Source of the DNA: Planctomycetaceae bacterium
Lineage (GTDB): Bacteria; Planctomycetota; Planctomycetia; Pirellulales; UBA1268
DNA: 10,232 bases
Assembly (NCBI GenBank): GCA_947464585.1
Contig: CANHYS010000036.1
Location: 1 to 10,232 of the forward strand
Direction: 5' to 3'
Part shown: positions 1 through 8,350 of the stretch, piece after piece
Numbering within the stretch: position 1 is the stretch's first letter
Layout: each line of letters begins with the position of its first letter
Position numbers and translations under genes: made by a program
Notes under the pieces: model-generated
The model's input: only the letters and a program-made list of their open reading frames with translations
Databases searched by the model: none
Told to the model about the DNA's origin: nothing

Positions 1-20
1 CCACAGCCAGCCAGCCGACG

Positions 21-1049
21 TCAGGCGTTGGTGGCGATGTCGGGCGTGTCGGCGATGTTCACCCAGACATGCACATGGGGCGCGCCGCGGAAGTGCCAGA
101 CGAACGAGGGACCCTCCAGCCGCCAGCAATCCCAGACGCCGTCGTTGCCGAGATCACCCTGCCGGTAGAACGCCAGTCGGCAGGCGTCGAGGCCCCCCTG
201 CGTGTCGAGGCACTTCCGCGCCTCGGTCCGGTCGGCGGCGCGGAACGGCTCGAGCAAGAGGCCGAGCACACGCTCCATCTCAGCCCGCTGGTCGTCGGAA
301 AGATCGGTCACAGCGATGCCGGGCAGCGTCGTGCCGCGGCCTCGAAAGGCGACCGCATTCTCACGGGGCAGCGTGTCGACGAGGGCCTGGGAACGCTGCC
401 GGCCGTCGAGCATCCCGAACACGCCGTTGGCCGCCACCGCCTGCGACCAGAAGACGTTCCCGGGATGGTTGGGCTCCTCCGTGTCTCCGGCGGCGTCGTG
501 GCCGTAGAAGATCGGTCCGCCAAAGGCGACATGCTCGGCGGAGTCGCCATCGCACCGCAGCGTCATGTGCCTGCCGGTGAGCAGAAACTGGAAGCGGCCC
601 GAGCCGGGCTCACCGATCAGGGCGATCGACTGGCCGTGCCCGAAGCCCCCGGTGTCGTCCTCGAGCTGCTTGTCGAACCGGGCATGCCATTCCGGGGCGA
701 TCAGCTGCTCGAAAATGTCACGAATGAGCCGCTTCTGCTCACCGGTGAAAAAGCTGCCCGCCACGTCGGGCTCGGTGGCGTTCCAGTTGTTTGCGACCCG
801 CGTGCGGAGCAGGCCGAATTTCGGGTGCACATGATCCCAGCGAAAGCAGACCTTTTCCCGTTGCTGCGGCGAGAGCGAGGCGTGCAGCAGGCCGGCAAGC
901 GTCTCCGACGATTGCTGCGTGACTGCGGCGGCGGGCTCGTCGCCGAAGAGACGGGCGGAGCCAGCGGGAAGCGACAGGGCTGCCGCGGCGGCGCCTGCAC
1001 TCCCAGCGAGGAAATGACGACGCGACAGGGAATGGATCGGCGTCCGCAT
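21..1049 (-). CDS. Tat-exported DUF3500-family protein
   Basis: A 342-residue protein of unknown biochemical function. The N-terminus is a twin-arginine signal: S-R-R-H-F-L at residues 9-14, then an Ala-rich hydrophobic stretch to about residue 34, so it is probably exported folded. The mature part resembles the DUF3500 family: an F-T-G-E-Q-K-R helix near 101-107, G-R-H-M-T-L-R near 159-165, F-G-G-P-I-F-Y-G-H at 176-184, a Gly/Gln-rich helix near 209-220, and a C-terminal W-H-F...P-H-V-H-V-W segment near 318-329. The His-rich C-terminus could bind metal, but that is inference. The start at 1049 is chosen because GGAGG (complement of 1058-1062) lies 8 bases upstream and the Tat signal begins here; the frame stays open to 1373 but only as antisense to mutM. 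It follows mutM by 31 bases on the same strand and may be co-transcribed. Family assignment is from remembered family patterns; function unknown. Confidence 0.8.
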   Translation of the reverse strand: MRTPIHSLSRRHFLAGSAGAAAAALSLPAGSARLFGDEPAAAVTQQSSETLAGLLHASLSPQQREKVCFRWDHVHPKFGLLRTRVANNWNATEPDVAGSFFTGEQKRLIRDIFEQLIAPEWHARFDKQLEDDTGGFGHGQSIALIGEPGSGRFQFLLTGRHMTLRCDGDSAEHVAFGGPIFYGHDAAGDTEEPNHPGNVFWSQAVAANGVFGMLDGRQRSQALVDTLPRENAVAFRGRGTTLPGIAVTDLSDDQRAEMERVLGLLLEPFRAADRTEARKCLDTQGGLDACRLAFYRQGDLGNDGVWDCWRLEGPSFVWHFRGAPHVHVWVNIADTPDIATNA

Positions 1050-1080
1050 GGCGATAGCCTCCGGAGGGAAAAAAGACTCT

Positions 1081-1953
1081 TTAAAGCCTACGGCATCGCC
1101 GACGGTGGTGCCACTGACACTGCGGGCAGAAAAAGGTCGATCGCTGTGCCTGCACGATCCGCTGGATGGCCGTGCCGCACTGGCGACACGGCTTCCCGTC
1201 GAGTCCGTAGACGCGGTGCTGCAGTTGGAACTGTCCGGAGCGGTTGTCGGCGGTCTTGTAGGTTTCGTCGGTGATCGTCGAGCCCTCCATGCGGACGGCC
1301 TCGGCGAGAATGCTTCGGGCTGCCGTGGCGATCTGCTCCCAACGGGCGACGGAGAGGCGAGAGCACGGCACACGCGGATCGATGCCCGCCGCGAAGAGGA
1401 TCTCGGCAGCGTAGATGTTGCCGATGCCGGCCACGGCCTGCTGATCGAGCAGGGCGACCTTCACCGCGCGGCGAGACTGTCCCAGCCGGTCGCGAAGTTC
1501 GTCGCCCGCAACAACAAGCCCGTCGGGTCCGAGCCTGTCGGGGCCGCAGGCGGCGGCGAGGCCGCGTTCGTCGAGCAGTCGGATCGTTCCCAGCCCGCGC
1601 CGATCCCAGAACAGAAGCCGGGGATGCTGCCGCGACTCGAGTCCGATCTCCATTCGCAGGTGGGCTTGAGTCGGCGGATCGGCCACGAGCATGAGGCCCG
1701 TCATCCGCGGCTCGATCACCAGCCACTCGCGGCCGTCCTGTTGTCGCTCGTCGAGTTCCACGGCCACCCGCTTGCCGAACCGGTGCACCGCGGCGATCGT
1801 CCGCCCGGTGAGGCACTGCTGCATGCGGTCGGCCGCGGGCCGGAGGGAGATCGGTCGCACCGTGAGCCGCGGAAACGCGACGCTCGCGATTCGCAGGCCG
1901 GCCAAATGCGCGATCCCGCGGCGCATCGTCTCGACTTCGGGCAATTCGGGCAT
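1081..1953 (-). CDS. mutM: Formamidopyrimidine-DNA glycosylase (Fpg/MutM)
   Basis: Bifunctional base-excision repair enzyme that removes 8-oxoguanine and formamidopyrimidines and cuts the abasic site by beta,delta-elimination. At 290 residues it is slightly longer than the usual 270-275. The start is the diagnostic M-P-E-L-P-E-V-E-T: Pro2 is the Schiff-base nucleophile and Glu3 the acid. K61 in F-G-K-R matches the conserved Lys57. The helix-two-turn-helix segment has G-I-G-N-I-Y-A-A-E at 176-184. A C-terminal zinc finger uses C256, C259, C276 and C279 and keeps the DNA-contacting Arg in A-Q-R-S-T (R271). The DNA-probing loop reads D-R-R-G-L-G at 117-122, so Leu121 stands where E. coli Fpg has Phe110. 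About eleven mostly basic residues follow the last zinc cysteine. The Shine-Dalgarno before 1953 is weak, but the P-E-L-P-E start is unambiguous. First gene of a likely mutM-DUF3500 unit, divergent from trpB. Confidence 0.97.
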   Translation of the reverse strand: MPELPEVETMRRGIAHLAGLRIASVAFPRLTVRPISLRPAADRMQQCLTGRTIAAVHRFGKRVAVELDERQQDGREWLVIEPRMTGLMLVADPPTQAHLRMEIGLESRQHPRLLFWDRRGLGTIRLLDERGLAAACGPDRLGPDGLVVAGDELRDRLGQSRRAVKVALLDQQAVAGIGNIYAAEILFAAGIDPRVPCSRLSVARWEQIATAARSILAEAVRMEGSTITDETYKTADNRSGQFQLQHRVYGLDGKPCRQCGTAIQRIVQAQRSTFFCPQCQWHHRRRCRRL

Positions 1954-2057
1954 GTTTCACCAGAAGCTCGATGGTAGCAGTGGCGGGGCAGGCTACAATC
2001 AGGGCGATCGGGTGTCCTTCGCCACCCCACAGCCACCTCCCAGCCACGGCAACGCCC
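1954..2057. promoter_or_regulatory. Divergent mutM/trpB intergenic region with candidate promoters
   Basis: This 104-base region must hold the starts of both divergent units. On the plus strand TACAAT at 1994-1999 is a good -10 hexamer, ending 58 bases before the trpB ATG; the bases 17 upstream (1971-1976) are a poor -35. On the minus strand TTGTAG (complement of 1994-1999) and TACCAT (complement of 1971-1976), 17 bases apart, could form a weak mutM promoter facing the other way, so the two would overlap. No operator-like dyad, leader peptide with Trp codons or T-box motif is visible. The assignment is by eye only. Confidence 0.3.
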
Positions 2058-3305
<1,248 letters not shown>

Positions 3306-3343
3306 CTGTCTGAACGAGAGTGTCGGGAGTAGGTTGTCATTGA

Positions 3344-3363
3344 TTGAGTCACCGTTTGAGTCA
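3344..3363 (+). repeat. Short tandem repeat in the trpB-trpA gap
   Basis: The 72-base spacer between trpB and trpA contains TTGAGTCA twice, at 3344-3351 and 3356-3363, exactly 12 bases apart. The surrounding 12-mers match at 10 of 12 positions. The second copy ends just before the trpA ribosome site (AGGA at 3366-3369, 8 bases from the ATG). It could be a small tandem duplication or a paired binding site. No hairpin or terminator is visible in the gap, so trpBA co-transcription is likely. Confidence 0.4.
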
Positions 3364-3377
3364 TCAGGAATCGATCC

Positions 3378-4217
3378 ATGCCCGCCAGTTCCGTGGCCAC
3401 CAGTCCTTCAAAAGTCTCCGCGCTTGCGGATCTGTTTGCCGCGCTCAAGCAGAAGGGCAGCGCCGCTCTGGCACCGTTCGTGACGGCCGGCGATCCCGAC
3501 ATGGAGACGACGCTCGCCGTGCTCGAGTCGCTCGATCGTGCCGGTGCCTCGCTCTGTGAACTCGGCGTGCCCTACAGCGACCCGATCGCCGACGGGCCTG
3601 TGATTCAGTCTTCCTACACGCGAGCCCTTGCCGGCGGCTTCACGCTCGAGCGGCTTTTCGAACTGTCGCGGACAGCGACGCAACGGGTGAAGATGCCGAT
3701 CCTCGCCATGGCGAGCTACTCGCTGATCTATCGTCGCGGCATCGACCGCTTCGTGGCCGATGCGAAGGCGGCCGGGTTGACGGGCTTCGTCGTGCCCGAC
3801 CTGCCGATCGAAGAATCGGACCAGCTCGACGCGGCCTGCCGGCAGGCGGGGCTGGCGCTCGTCCGACTCGTCACACCCACCACGCCGCCGGAGCGGGCCG
3901 AGGCGATCGCCCGGAAGTCGACCGGCTTCCTCTACTGCGTGTCGGTGGCGGGCGTGACCGGGGCCCGCACGGAACTGCCCGCCGGACTGATCGAGCGGGT
4001 GAAGTGGCTGCGGACGAAGACCGACGTGCCGATCCTCGTGGGCTTCGGGATCGCGAGCCCCGAGCAGGCACGGGCCGTGGCCGAGGTGGCCGATGGCGTG
4101 ATCGTCGGCTCGGCTGTGGTCCGCCATCTGGCCGACGCGGCCAACCAGCCTCGCGAGGCTTTCCTGCGTGGGCTCGAGGGCTATGTCGGCGACCTCGCCG
4201 CCGCCACGGCACGGTAA
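3378..4217 (+). CDS. trpA: Tryptophan synthase alpha chain
   Basis: TIM-barrel enzyme that cleaves indole-3-glycerol phosphate to indole and glyceraldehyde-3-phosphate and passes indole to TrpB through the complex's tunnel. It is 279 residues, close to the 265-270 typical of the family with a slightly longer N-terminus. Visible hallmarks are F-V-T-A-G-D-P at 34-40, the catalytic Glu61 in C-E-L-G-V-P-Y-S-D-P and catalytic Asp72 in P-I-A-D-G-P (equivalents of E49 and D60 of the Salmonella enzyme), V-P-D-L-P at 139-143, S-V-A-G-V-T-G at 189-195, and the phosphate-binding V-G-F-G-I (221-225) and V-G-S-A-V-V (243-248). Nothing important is missing. The start at 3378 has AGGA 8 bases upstream and is the only good ATG. 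It follows trpB by 72 bases and precedes the oxidoreductase gene by 49 bases, all on the plus strand. Confidence 0.97.
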   Translation: MPASSVATSPSKVSALADLFAALKQKGSAALAPFVTAGDPDMETTLAVLESLDRAGASLCELGVPYSDPIADGPVIQSSYTRALAGGFTLERLFELSRTATQRVKMPILAMASYSLIYRRGIDRFVADAKAAGLTGFVVPDLPIEESDQLDAACRQAGLALVRLVTPTTPPERAEAIARKSTGFLYCVSVAGVTGARTELPAGLIERVKWLRTKTDVPILVGFGIASPEQARAVAEVADGVIVGSAVVRHLADAANQPREAFLRGLEGYVGDLAAATAR

Positions 4218-4266
4218 CAACCCCGACAGCGATCGCAGTCAAGCCCCCTCTCAGCAAGGAACGGCC

Positions 4267-5604
4267 ATGCCTCTCCTCTCCCGTCGCAGTCTCTTGAAGC
4301 ATGCCACGATCACCGGCATGGCGTTCCCGCTCGCCTCGGTCGCCCGCCTCGGCCGGGCGGCTGCCAACGACAAACTGCGGCTCGCCGGGATCGGTGTCGG
4401 CGGGATGGGTGGGGCCGACCTTGCGGCGCTCTCATCGCACCCGAAGGTGGAGGTGGTGGCGCTGTGCGATGTCGATGCCGGAAAGCTTGCCGCAGCCGCC
4501 GAGAAGCATGCGAGCGCAAAACAGTTCGCCGACTTTCGAAGGATGTTCGACGAGTGCGCCGGGTTGATCGACGCAGTTCATGTCTCCACCCCCGACCACA
4601 CCCACGCCCCGGCGGCGATGACGGCGCTCAACTACGGCAAGCATGTCTACTGCCAGAAGCCACTGACGCACGACGTGCATGAATCGCGGCAGCTCCGCGC
4701 GGCCGCCGCCGCCAATGCGTCGCTCGTCACGCAGATGGGAACGCAGATCCATTCGAACACCCAGTACCGCACTGCGGTGAAGCTCGTGCAGAGCGGCATC
4801 ATCGGCAAGGTCCGCGAGGTCTGCTCCTGGAGCGGAAAGACCTGGGGTTACGACGGTCCGAAGCCCGAGCCGGGGGCGGTGCCAGCGTCGCTTGACTGGA
4901 ATCTCTGGCTCGGCACCGCAGCCGATCGGCCGTTCTGTCCGGGCCACTACCATCCGGGCAACTGGCGACGCTGGTACGACTTCGGCGGTGGAACGATGGG
5001 AGACATGGCAATCCACATCCTCGATCCGGTGTTCAGTGCCCTCCAACTCGGCCCCCCGCGATCGCTTCTCTCGAACAGTTCGCGTCCGCCCGCGGATTCG
5101 TTCGGGATGCAGAACGAGACCCGGTTCACCTTCCCGGCCGGGAAATACACGACCGATGGTTTCGTGCTCACCTGGTACGACGGCGGGAAGATGCCCGACA
5201 CGTCCGCCTGGCCGCTCGATGGCGCCGACGGCACGCGGATGGCGCTCCCCGGCCAGGGATCGATCTTTCTCGGGGAGAAGGGGGCGATCCTCCTGCCGCA
5301 CGTCGCGATGCCCACCCTCCTGCCGGTAAAGGACTTTGCCGATGCGACGATCGAGGCGGCGCCGAACGGCAACCACTACCACCTCTTCGTCGATGCCTGC
5401 CTCGGCGGCGCGCCGACGACCTGTGGTTTCGACTACGCCGGTCCGCTCACGGAGACGGTGCTCCTCGGGACGCTCGCCAATCGTTTCCCCGGCGACGAAC
5501 TCCGCTGGCAGCCTGCGGCGATGACGATTCCCAACCACGACCAGGCCGATGCCCTGCTGCGGCGGAAGTACCGGCAGGGTTTCGAGGTGGACAACCTGTC
5601 GTAG
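4267..5604 (+). CDS. Tat-exported Gfo/Idh/MocA-family oxidoreductase
   Basis: Predicted NAD(P)-dependent oxidoreductase, probably acting on a sugar or cyclitol outside the cytoplasm; the true substrate cannot be read from sequence. It has 445 residues. The N-terminus is a twin-arginine signal (S-R-R-S-L-L-K at 5-11, hydrophobic stretch to about 29, likely cleavage after A-A-A at 31-33). A Rossmann domain follows, with G-I-G-V-G-G-M-G-G at 41-49 and an acidic residue after strand 2 (C-D-V-D near 67-70). The family's E-K-P motif appears as Y-C-Q-K-P, with K131 and P132 kept. The C-terminal half carries G-G-G-T-M-G-D-M-A-I-H-I-L-D at 240-253, including the active-site-region D246 and H250. AAGGA at 4256-4260 lies 6 bases before the ATG, which fixes the start; the frame runs open further upstream but into trpA. 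It lies 49 bases after trpA and may share its transcript, though a metabolic link to tryptophan is not evident. Confidence 0.92.
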   Translation: MPLLSRRSLLKHATITGMAFPLASVARLGRAAANDKLRLAGIGVGGMGGADLAALSSHPKVEVVALCDVDAGKLAAAAEKHASAKQFADFRRMFDECAGLIDAVHVSTPDHTHAPAAMTALNYGKHVYCQKPLTHDVHESRQLRAAAAANASLVTQMGTQIHSNTQYRTAVKLVQSGIIGKVREVCSWSGKTWGYDGPKPEPGAVPASLDWNLWLGTAADRPFCPGHYHPGNWRRWYDFGGGTMGDMAIHILDPVFSALQLGPPRSLLSNSSRPPADSFGMQNETRFTFPAGKYTTDGFVLTWYDGGKMPDTSAWPLDGADGTRMALPGQGSIFLGEKGAILLPHVAMPTLLPVKDFADATIEAAPNGNHYHLFVDACLGGAPTTCGFDYAGPLTETVLLGTLANRFPGDELRWQPAAMTIPNHDQADALLRRKYRQGFEVDNLS

Positions 5605-5635
5605 GAGGCTGGACGGCTTGGAGCAGCGGCCTCGA
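5605..5635. other. Convergent junction without a visible terminator
   Basis: Only 31 bases separate the TAG of the oxidoreductase gene from the TGA of the minus-strand ATPase gene. There is no stable hairpin followed by a T run on either strand. The two converging transcripts may overlap, or termination may be Rho-dependent or lie inside the opposite gene. Confidence 0.5.
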
Positions 5636-6553
5636 TCAGGCCGGTTGCTCGAGCAGTTGCTCAGTCCAGTGCGGATGCAGGCCGGCTTCCTCCACGGCGA
5701 TCCCTGCCCGCACGATCGCCTCGATGATCTCGGCGATCGGCGGCCGGGATGATTCCTTCCCGCAGATCAGCGTGCAGTCGAGCGTGTTGGCATCGCAGAC
5801 GTCACGCTGCGTGGTCATCTGCCTGACCGCGCTGGCGGCCGCCTCGGCCTGCCCGATGCAGTGAAGGCGGTATCGCCAGGCACGGCCGCCGGCGAAGGCT
5901 GCAAAGGTCGCGGGCCCCTGCTCCACGAGCCGGCCCTGCGAAAGCATCGCCAGATGCGTGAAGCAGTCGGGCACGCGGGCATCGTCAATCGCGGCCACAA
6001 CCGTGCGGCCGCCGATCTGCAGATCGCCGATCAGCCGTTCGACCGACTGCCGTTGACGCGGGTCGAGGCCGCCAAACGGATCGTCGAGCACGAGCAGATC
6101 CGGCGCATGGACGAGCGCCCGCCCGATCATGAGCAGCTTCGACTGCCCGGCGGGCAGGCCGTCGATCGGCGTGCCCCCCCTGCCCTTCAGATCTGCCAGA
6201 TCGAGGGCCCGATTCACGGCCGCCTGCAGCGCGTGGCCTGTCAGACCCGCCGAACTACCGAAGAGTGCCAGGAACTCATCGGCCCGCACGCCGGGCCACG
6301 CGGCAAGCTGCGACGGCACATAGCCGAGGCGGGCCCGCACCGCATCGGGATCGCGACGGACGGAGTGTTCGGCGAGCACGATGTCGCCGCCCCGGATCGG
6401 GATGGCCGTGGCGAGGGCCTCCGCCAGCGTGCTCTTGCCGGCGCCCGCCCGGCCGATGATCGCCAGCGTGTCGCCCGGCGCGACCGCCAGCGAGAGGCGG
6501 TCGATCACCATCTGCCCGGACCGTTCGACGATGACGCGGTCGCAGCGAATCAT
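5636..6553 (-). CDS. ABC-type ATPase subunit, orphan, with degenerate motifs
   Basis: Cytoplasmic nucleotide-binding subunit of 305 residues with one ABC domain (about 1-220) and an unassigned C-terminal region of about 80 residues. Walker A is intact (G-R-A-G-A-G-K-S-T at 34-42) and a Q-loop Gln is present (Q82 in Y-V-P-S-Q). The signature is L-P-A-G-Q at 133-137 instead of L-S-G-G-Q. Walker B ends L-L-V-L-D-D-P-F, so the catalytic Glu is Asp (D158), followed by a normal G-G-L-D D-loop. At the switch position, I-D-D at 189-191 replaces T-H-D, so the His is absent. The DNA reads these residues unambiguously. GGAGG (complement of 6564-6568) lies 10 bases before the ATG. It starts 28 bases after the trpE stop and is probably co-transcribed with it. 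No permease gene is nearby, so the transported substrate, or even whether it is a transporter, is unknown. CcmA-type exporters are the closest general style. Confidence 0.88.
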   Translation of the reverse strand: MIRCDRVIVERSGQMVIDRLSLAVAPGDTLAIIGRAGAGKSTLAEALATAIPIRGGDIVLAEHSVRRDPDAVRARLGYVPSQLAAWPGVRADEFLALFGSSAGLTGHALQAAVNRALDLADLKGRGGTPIDGLPAGQSKLLMIGRALVHAPDLLVLDDPFGGLDPRQRQSVERLIGDLQIGGRTVVAAIDDARVPDCFTHLAMLSQGRLVEQGPATFAAFAGGRAWRYRLHCIGQAEAAASAVRQMTTQRDVCDANTLDCTLICGKESSRPPIAEIIEAIVRAGIAVEEAGLHPHWTEQLLEQPA

Positions 6554-6581
6554 GCCGGCGGCTCCTCCCTATCCCGCGGCG

Positions 6582-8117
6582 TCACCGCGCGGGCGGCGTT
6601 TCCCGTCCCAGCCGCTCTGCCGTCATTTCCAGCGACACGAGCAAGCCCTTCGCCTTGTTGAGCGTCTCCTGGAATTCGCTCTCCGGCACGCTGTCGGCCA
6701 CGATTCCCGCGCCCGACTGCACGTAGGCCTTGCCGCCGGTGATCACCACCGTCCGCAGGGCGATGCAGGTGTCCATCGCGCCGCTGAAATCGATGTAGCC
6801 CACGGCCCCGGCGTAGGGGCCGCGTTTGCGGGGCTCCAGTTCGTCGATGATCTGCATCGCCCGAATCTTGGGGGCCCCGGAGACCGTGCCCGCGGGCAGG
6901 CAGGCCCGCAGGGCATCGAAGGCCGTCGTGCCCGGGGCGAGCTGGCCGGTGACATTGCTCGTGATGTGCATCACGTGGCTATACCGCTCGATCGACATCA
7001 CGTCGCTGAGCACCACCGAGCCGATGCTCGACACGCGGCCCACGTCGTTGCGGCCCAGGTCGATGAGCATCACGTGTTCCGCACGCTCTTTCGGGTCGGC
7101 CAGCAGGCCCTCGGCGAGGGCCGCGTCCTCCTCCGGCGTCTTGCCCCGCGGACGCGTGCCCGCCAGCGGTCGCACGGTGACGTGGCCGTCCACCACGCGG
7201 ACCATGATCTCGGGCGAACTGCCCACCAGCGTGGCTGCGGGGGTCCGCAGGTAGAACATGAATGGGCTTGGGTTCACGACCCGCAGCGTGCGGTAGAGTT
7301 CGAGCGGGGGAAAAGCGAAGGGCATCTCCAAACGCCGACTGAGCACCACTTGGAAGATGTCGCCGGCGCGAATGTATTCGATGGCCTTCTCAGTGGCGGC
7401 CAGAAACTCCTCGCGGGTCGATGCCGCCCGGGCCGTACCCTCGGTGAGGCATCGTGGCTCCCGTCGCGGGCCGATGTCGGCCGCCGCCGGCCAAGGGCTC
7501 GGCGCGAATAGCCGGGCGATCGTTTCATCGATGCGGCGGCAGGCCTCTGCGTAGCCACGCGCCGCGGCCGCGGGCGAGCCGTCGTCGACGTGGGCCAGCA
7601 CCACGATGTCGAGCGACTTGGTGACGTTGTCGAAAACGAGCAGCCGATCGTAGAAGGCGAAGGAGAGGTCGGGGAGATGGAGGTCGTCAACGGGTGGATG
7701 GGGCAGACGCTCCGCGTAGCGGATGGAGTCGTAGGCGGCATACCCCACGGCACCGCTGGTGAACGGCGGGAGTTCAGGCAGGTGTGCCGGCTTGTGGACC
7801 GCCATCCGCCGCTCGAGGTCGGAGAGCGGGTCCGACGACTCGAACTCCTCCACCTCGTCCGATCCGGTCCGCGTGATTCTCACCTTCGCGCCGAAGGCTT
7901 CGAACCGCATGAAGGGCTCGGCACCGAGGAAGCTGTAGCGGCCGACCTTTTCGCCGCCGATGACGCTCTCGAACAGGCAGGCGGATTCCCCCGCGTCGAT
8001 CCGGGCAAACGCCGACAGGGGCGTGAGTCCATCGGCAAACAGCCGACGGTAGACGGGCACGAGACGATGAGTCTGCGCCAAGGCGTCGAAGTGGTGCCGG
8101 TCGGGAAGGTGCGACAT
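6582..8117 (-). CDS. trpE: Anthranilate synthase component I
   Basis: Chorismate-using subunit that, with the glutamine amidotransferase TrpG, makes anthranilate and pyruvate in the first committed step of tryptophan synthesis. It has 511 residues, the normal length. The N-terminal domain carries A-C-L-F-E-S-V (46-52), matching the L-L-E-S element that binds feedback-inhibiting tryptophan, and N-P-S-P-F-M-F-Y at 282-289 fits the same allosteric pocket. The chorismate-binding domain shows H-V-M-L-I-D-L-G-R-N-D (348-358), R-Y-S-H-V-M-H (378-384), L-P-A-G-T-V-S-G-A-P-K (407-417), R-G-P-Y-A-G-A-V-G-Y (432-441) and Q-S-G-A-G-I-V-A-D-S (467-476). These favour TrpE over PabB, though trpG is absent and there is no glutaminase fusion. 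The ATG at 8117 gives the family-like start but has only a weak Shine-Dalgarno. It is divergent from mcsA and is followed by the orphan ATPase gene. Confidence 0.95.
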   Translation of the reverse strand: MSHLPDRHHFDALAQTHRLVPVYRRLFADGLTPLSAFARIDAGESACLFESVIGGEKVGRYSFLGAEPFMRFEAFGAKVRITRTGSDEVEEFESSDPLSDLERRMAVHKPAHLPELPPFTSGAVGYAAYDSIRYAERLPHPPVDDLHLPDLSFAFYDRLLVFDNVTKSLDIVVLAHVDDGSPAAAARGYAEACRRIDETIARLFAPSPWPAAADIGPRREPRCLTEGTARAASTREEFLAATEKAIEYIRAGDIFQVVLSRRLEMPFAFPPLELYRTLRVVNPSPFMFYLRTPAATLVGSSPEIMVRVVDGHVTVRPLAGTRPRGKTPEEDAALAEGLLADPKERAEHVMLIDLGRNDVGRVSSIGSVVLSDVMSIERYSHVMHITSNVTGQLAPGTTAFDALRACLPAGTVSGAPKIRAMQIIDELEPRKRGPYAGAVGYIDFSGAMDTCIALRTVVITGGKAYVQSGAGIVADSVPESEFQETLNKAKGLLVSLEMTAERLGRETPPAR

Positions 8118-8166
8118 GGCTGATGGGCGCTCGGGGGCGGCTGGTCGCCGAGAGAAAACGAATCAG

Positions 8167-8194
8167 AGTATCTCCAGTTCCCCGCGGGCAACAA
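8167..8194 (-). promoter_or_regulatory. Possible trpE promoter overlapping the palindrome
   Basis: Reading toward trpE, GATACT (complement of 8167-8172) resembles a -10 box and TTGTTG (complement of 8189-8194) a -35 box, with a 16-base gap. The -10 ends 49 bases before the trpE ATG. If real, the -35 would sit at the centre of the perfect inverted repeat, which would make that repeat a candidate operator. Each hexamer matches consensus only partly, so this is a suggestion. Confidence 0.22.
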
Positions 8195-8212
8195 GCCCGC
8201 GGGGAACTGGAG
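8172..8212. repeat. Perfect 18-bp inverted repeat with 5-base loop
   Basis: The arms 8172-8189 and 8195-8212 are exact reverse complements over 18 bases, separated by AACAA (TTGTT on the other strand). The core is CCCCGCGGGC / GCCCGCGGGG with A/T-containing outer parts. The repeat begins 55 bases upstream of the trpE ATG and ends 138 bases before the mcsA ATG. There is no T run immediately after the stem on either strand, although the trpE-ward side has a TTTTCTCTC tract about 15-25 bases beyond, so it is not a textbook intrinsic terminator. Possible roles are a protein-binding operator, a leader-RNA hairpin affecting trpE, or one copy of an interspersed palindromic repeat. The inverted repeat itself is certain; the role is not. 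Confidence 0.9.
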
Positions 8213-8248
8213 CAGGAGGCCTGTTTGCGGCTCGCCGCCACACCGAAG

Positions 8249-8277
8249 GCGACCTTCCGCCGGCGGGCCGCTATGAT
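8249..8277 (+). promoter_or_regulatory. Candidate mcsA promoter
   Basis: TATGAT at 8272-8277 is one base from the -10 consensus. GCGACC at 8249-8254 keeps the G-A-C core of a -35 box with a 17-base spacer. The box ends 73 bases before the mcsA ATG. Its context (GC-TATGAT-TCAG) resembles the TACAAT context upstream of trpB, which supports it slightly. Confidence 0.27.
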
Positions 8278-8350
8278 TCAGCGGAGGAATCAGGCGAGGC
8301 GAACGCAGCGGGGCCACGGCCTCATGACCCCGAGACAGGACAGGTCGGCC

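Noticed and set aside
69..1274. Long open frame on the plus strand opposite the DUF3500 gene
   Set aside because: Antisense shadow typical of GC-rich DNA; no family motifs, while the minus strand has a Tat signal, a Shine-Dalgarno and conserved blocks.
1050..1373. Upstream extension of the DUF3500 frame to an ATG at 1373
   Set aside because: It would overlap mutM antisense and place the Tat signal 108 residues inside the protein; the GGAGG at 1058-1062 marks the start at 1049.
4654..4662. Q-K-P instead of E-K-P in the Gfo/Idh/MocA protein as a sign of inactivity
   Set aside because: The catalytic Lys is kept, and C-Q-K-P or C-E-K-P are both familiar in this Tat-exported group.
4432..5538. 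368-codon open frame antisense to the oxidoreductase gene
   Set aside because: Shadow of a high-GC coding region, without family motifs or a ribosome site.
6573..6593. Possible hairpin at the trpE stop (CCCGCG / CGCGGG)
   Set aside because: Only a 6-bp stem with a 9-base loop and no T run, inside a GC-rich stretch; likely chance.
6381..7511. 376-codon plus-strand frame spanning the ATPase and trpE genes
   Set aside because: It runs across two well-supported minus-strand genes and shows only Arg/His-rich shadow composition.
8123..8350. In-frame upstream extension of mcsA
   Set aside because: The translated stretch contains the perfect palindrome, has no resemblance to McsA, and the zinc ribbon begins right after the ATG at 8351.
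8118..8350. trp attenuator or T-box in the trpE leader
   Set aside because: No run of Trp codons, no T-box core sequence and no hairpin with an adjacent T tract was found; only the palindrome is present.
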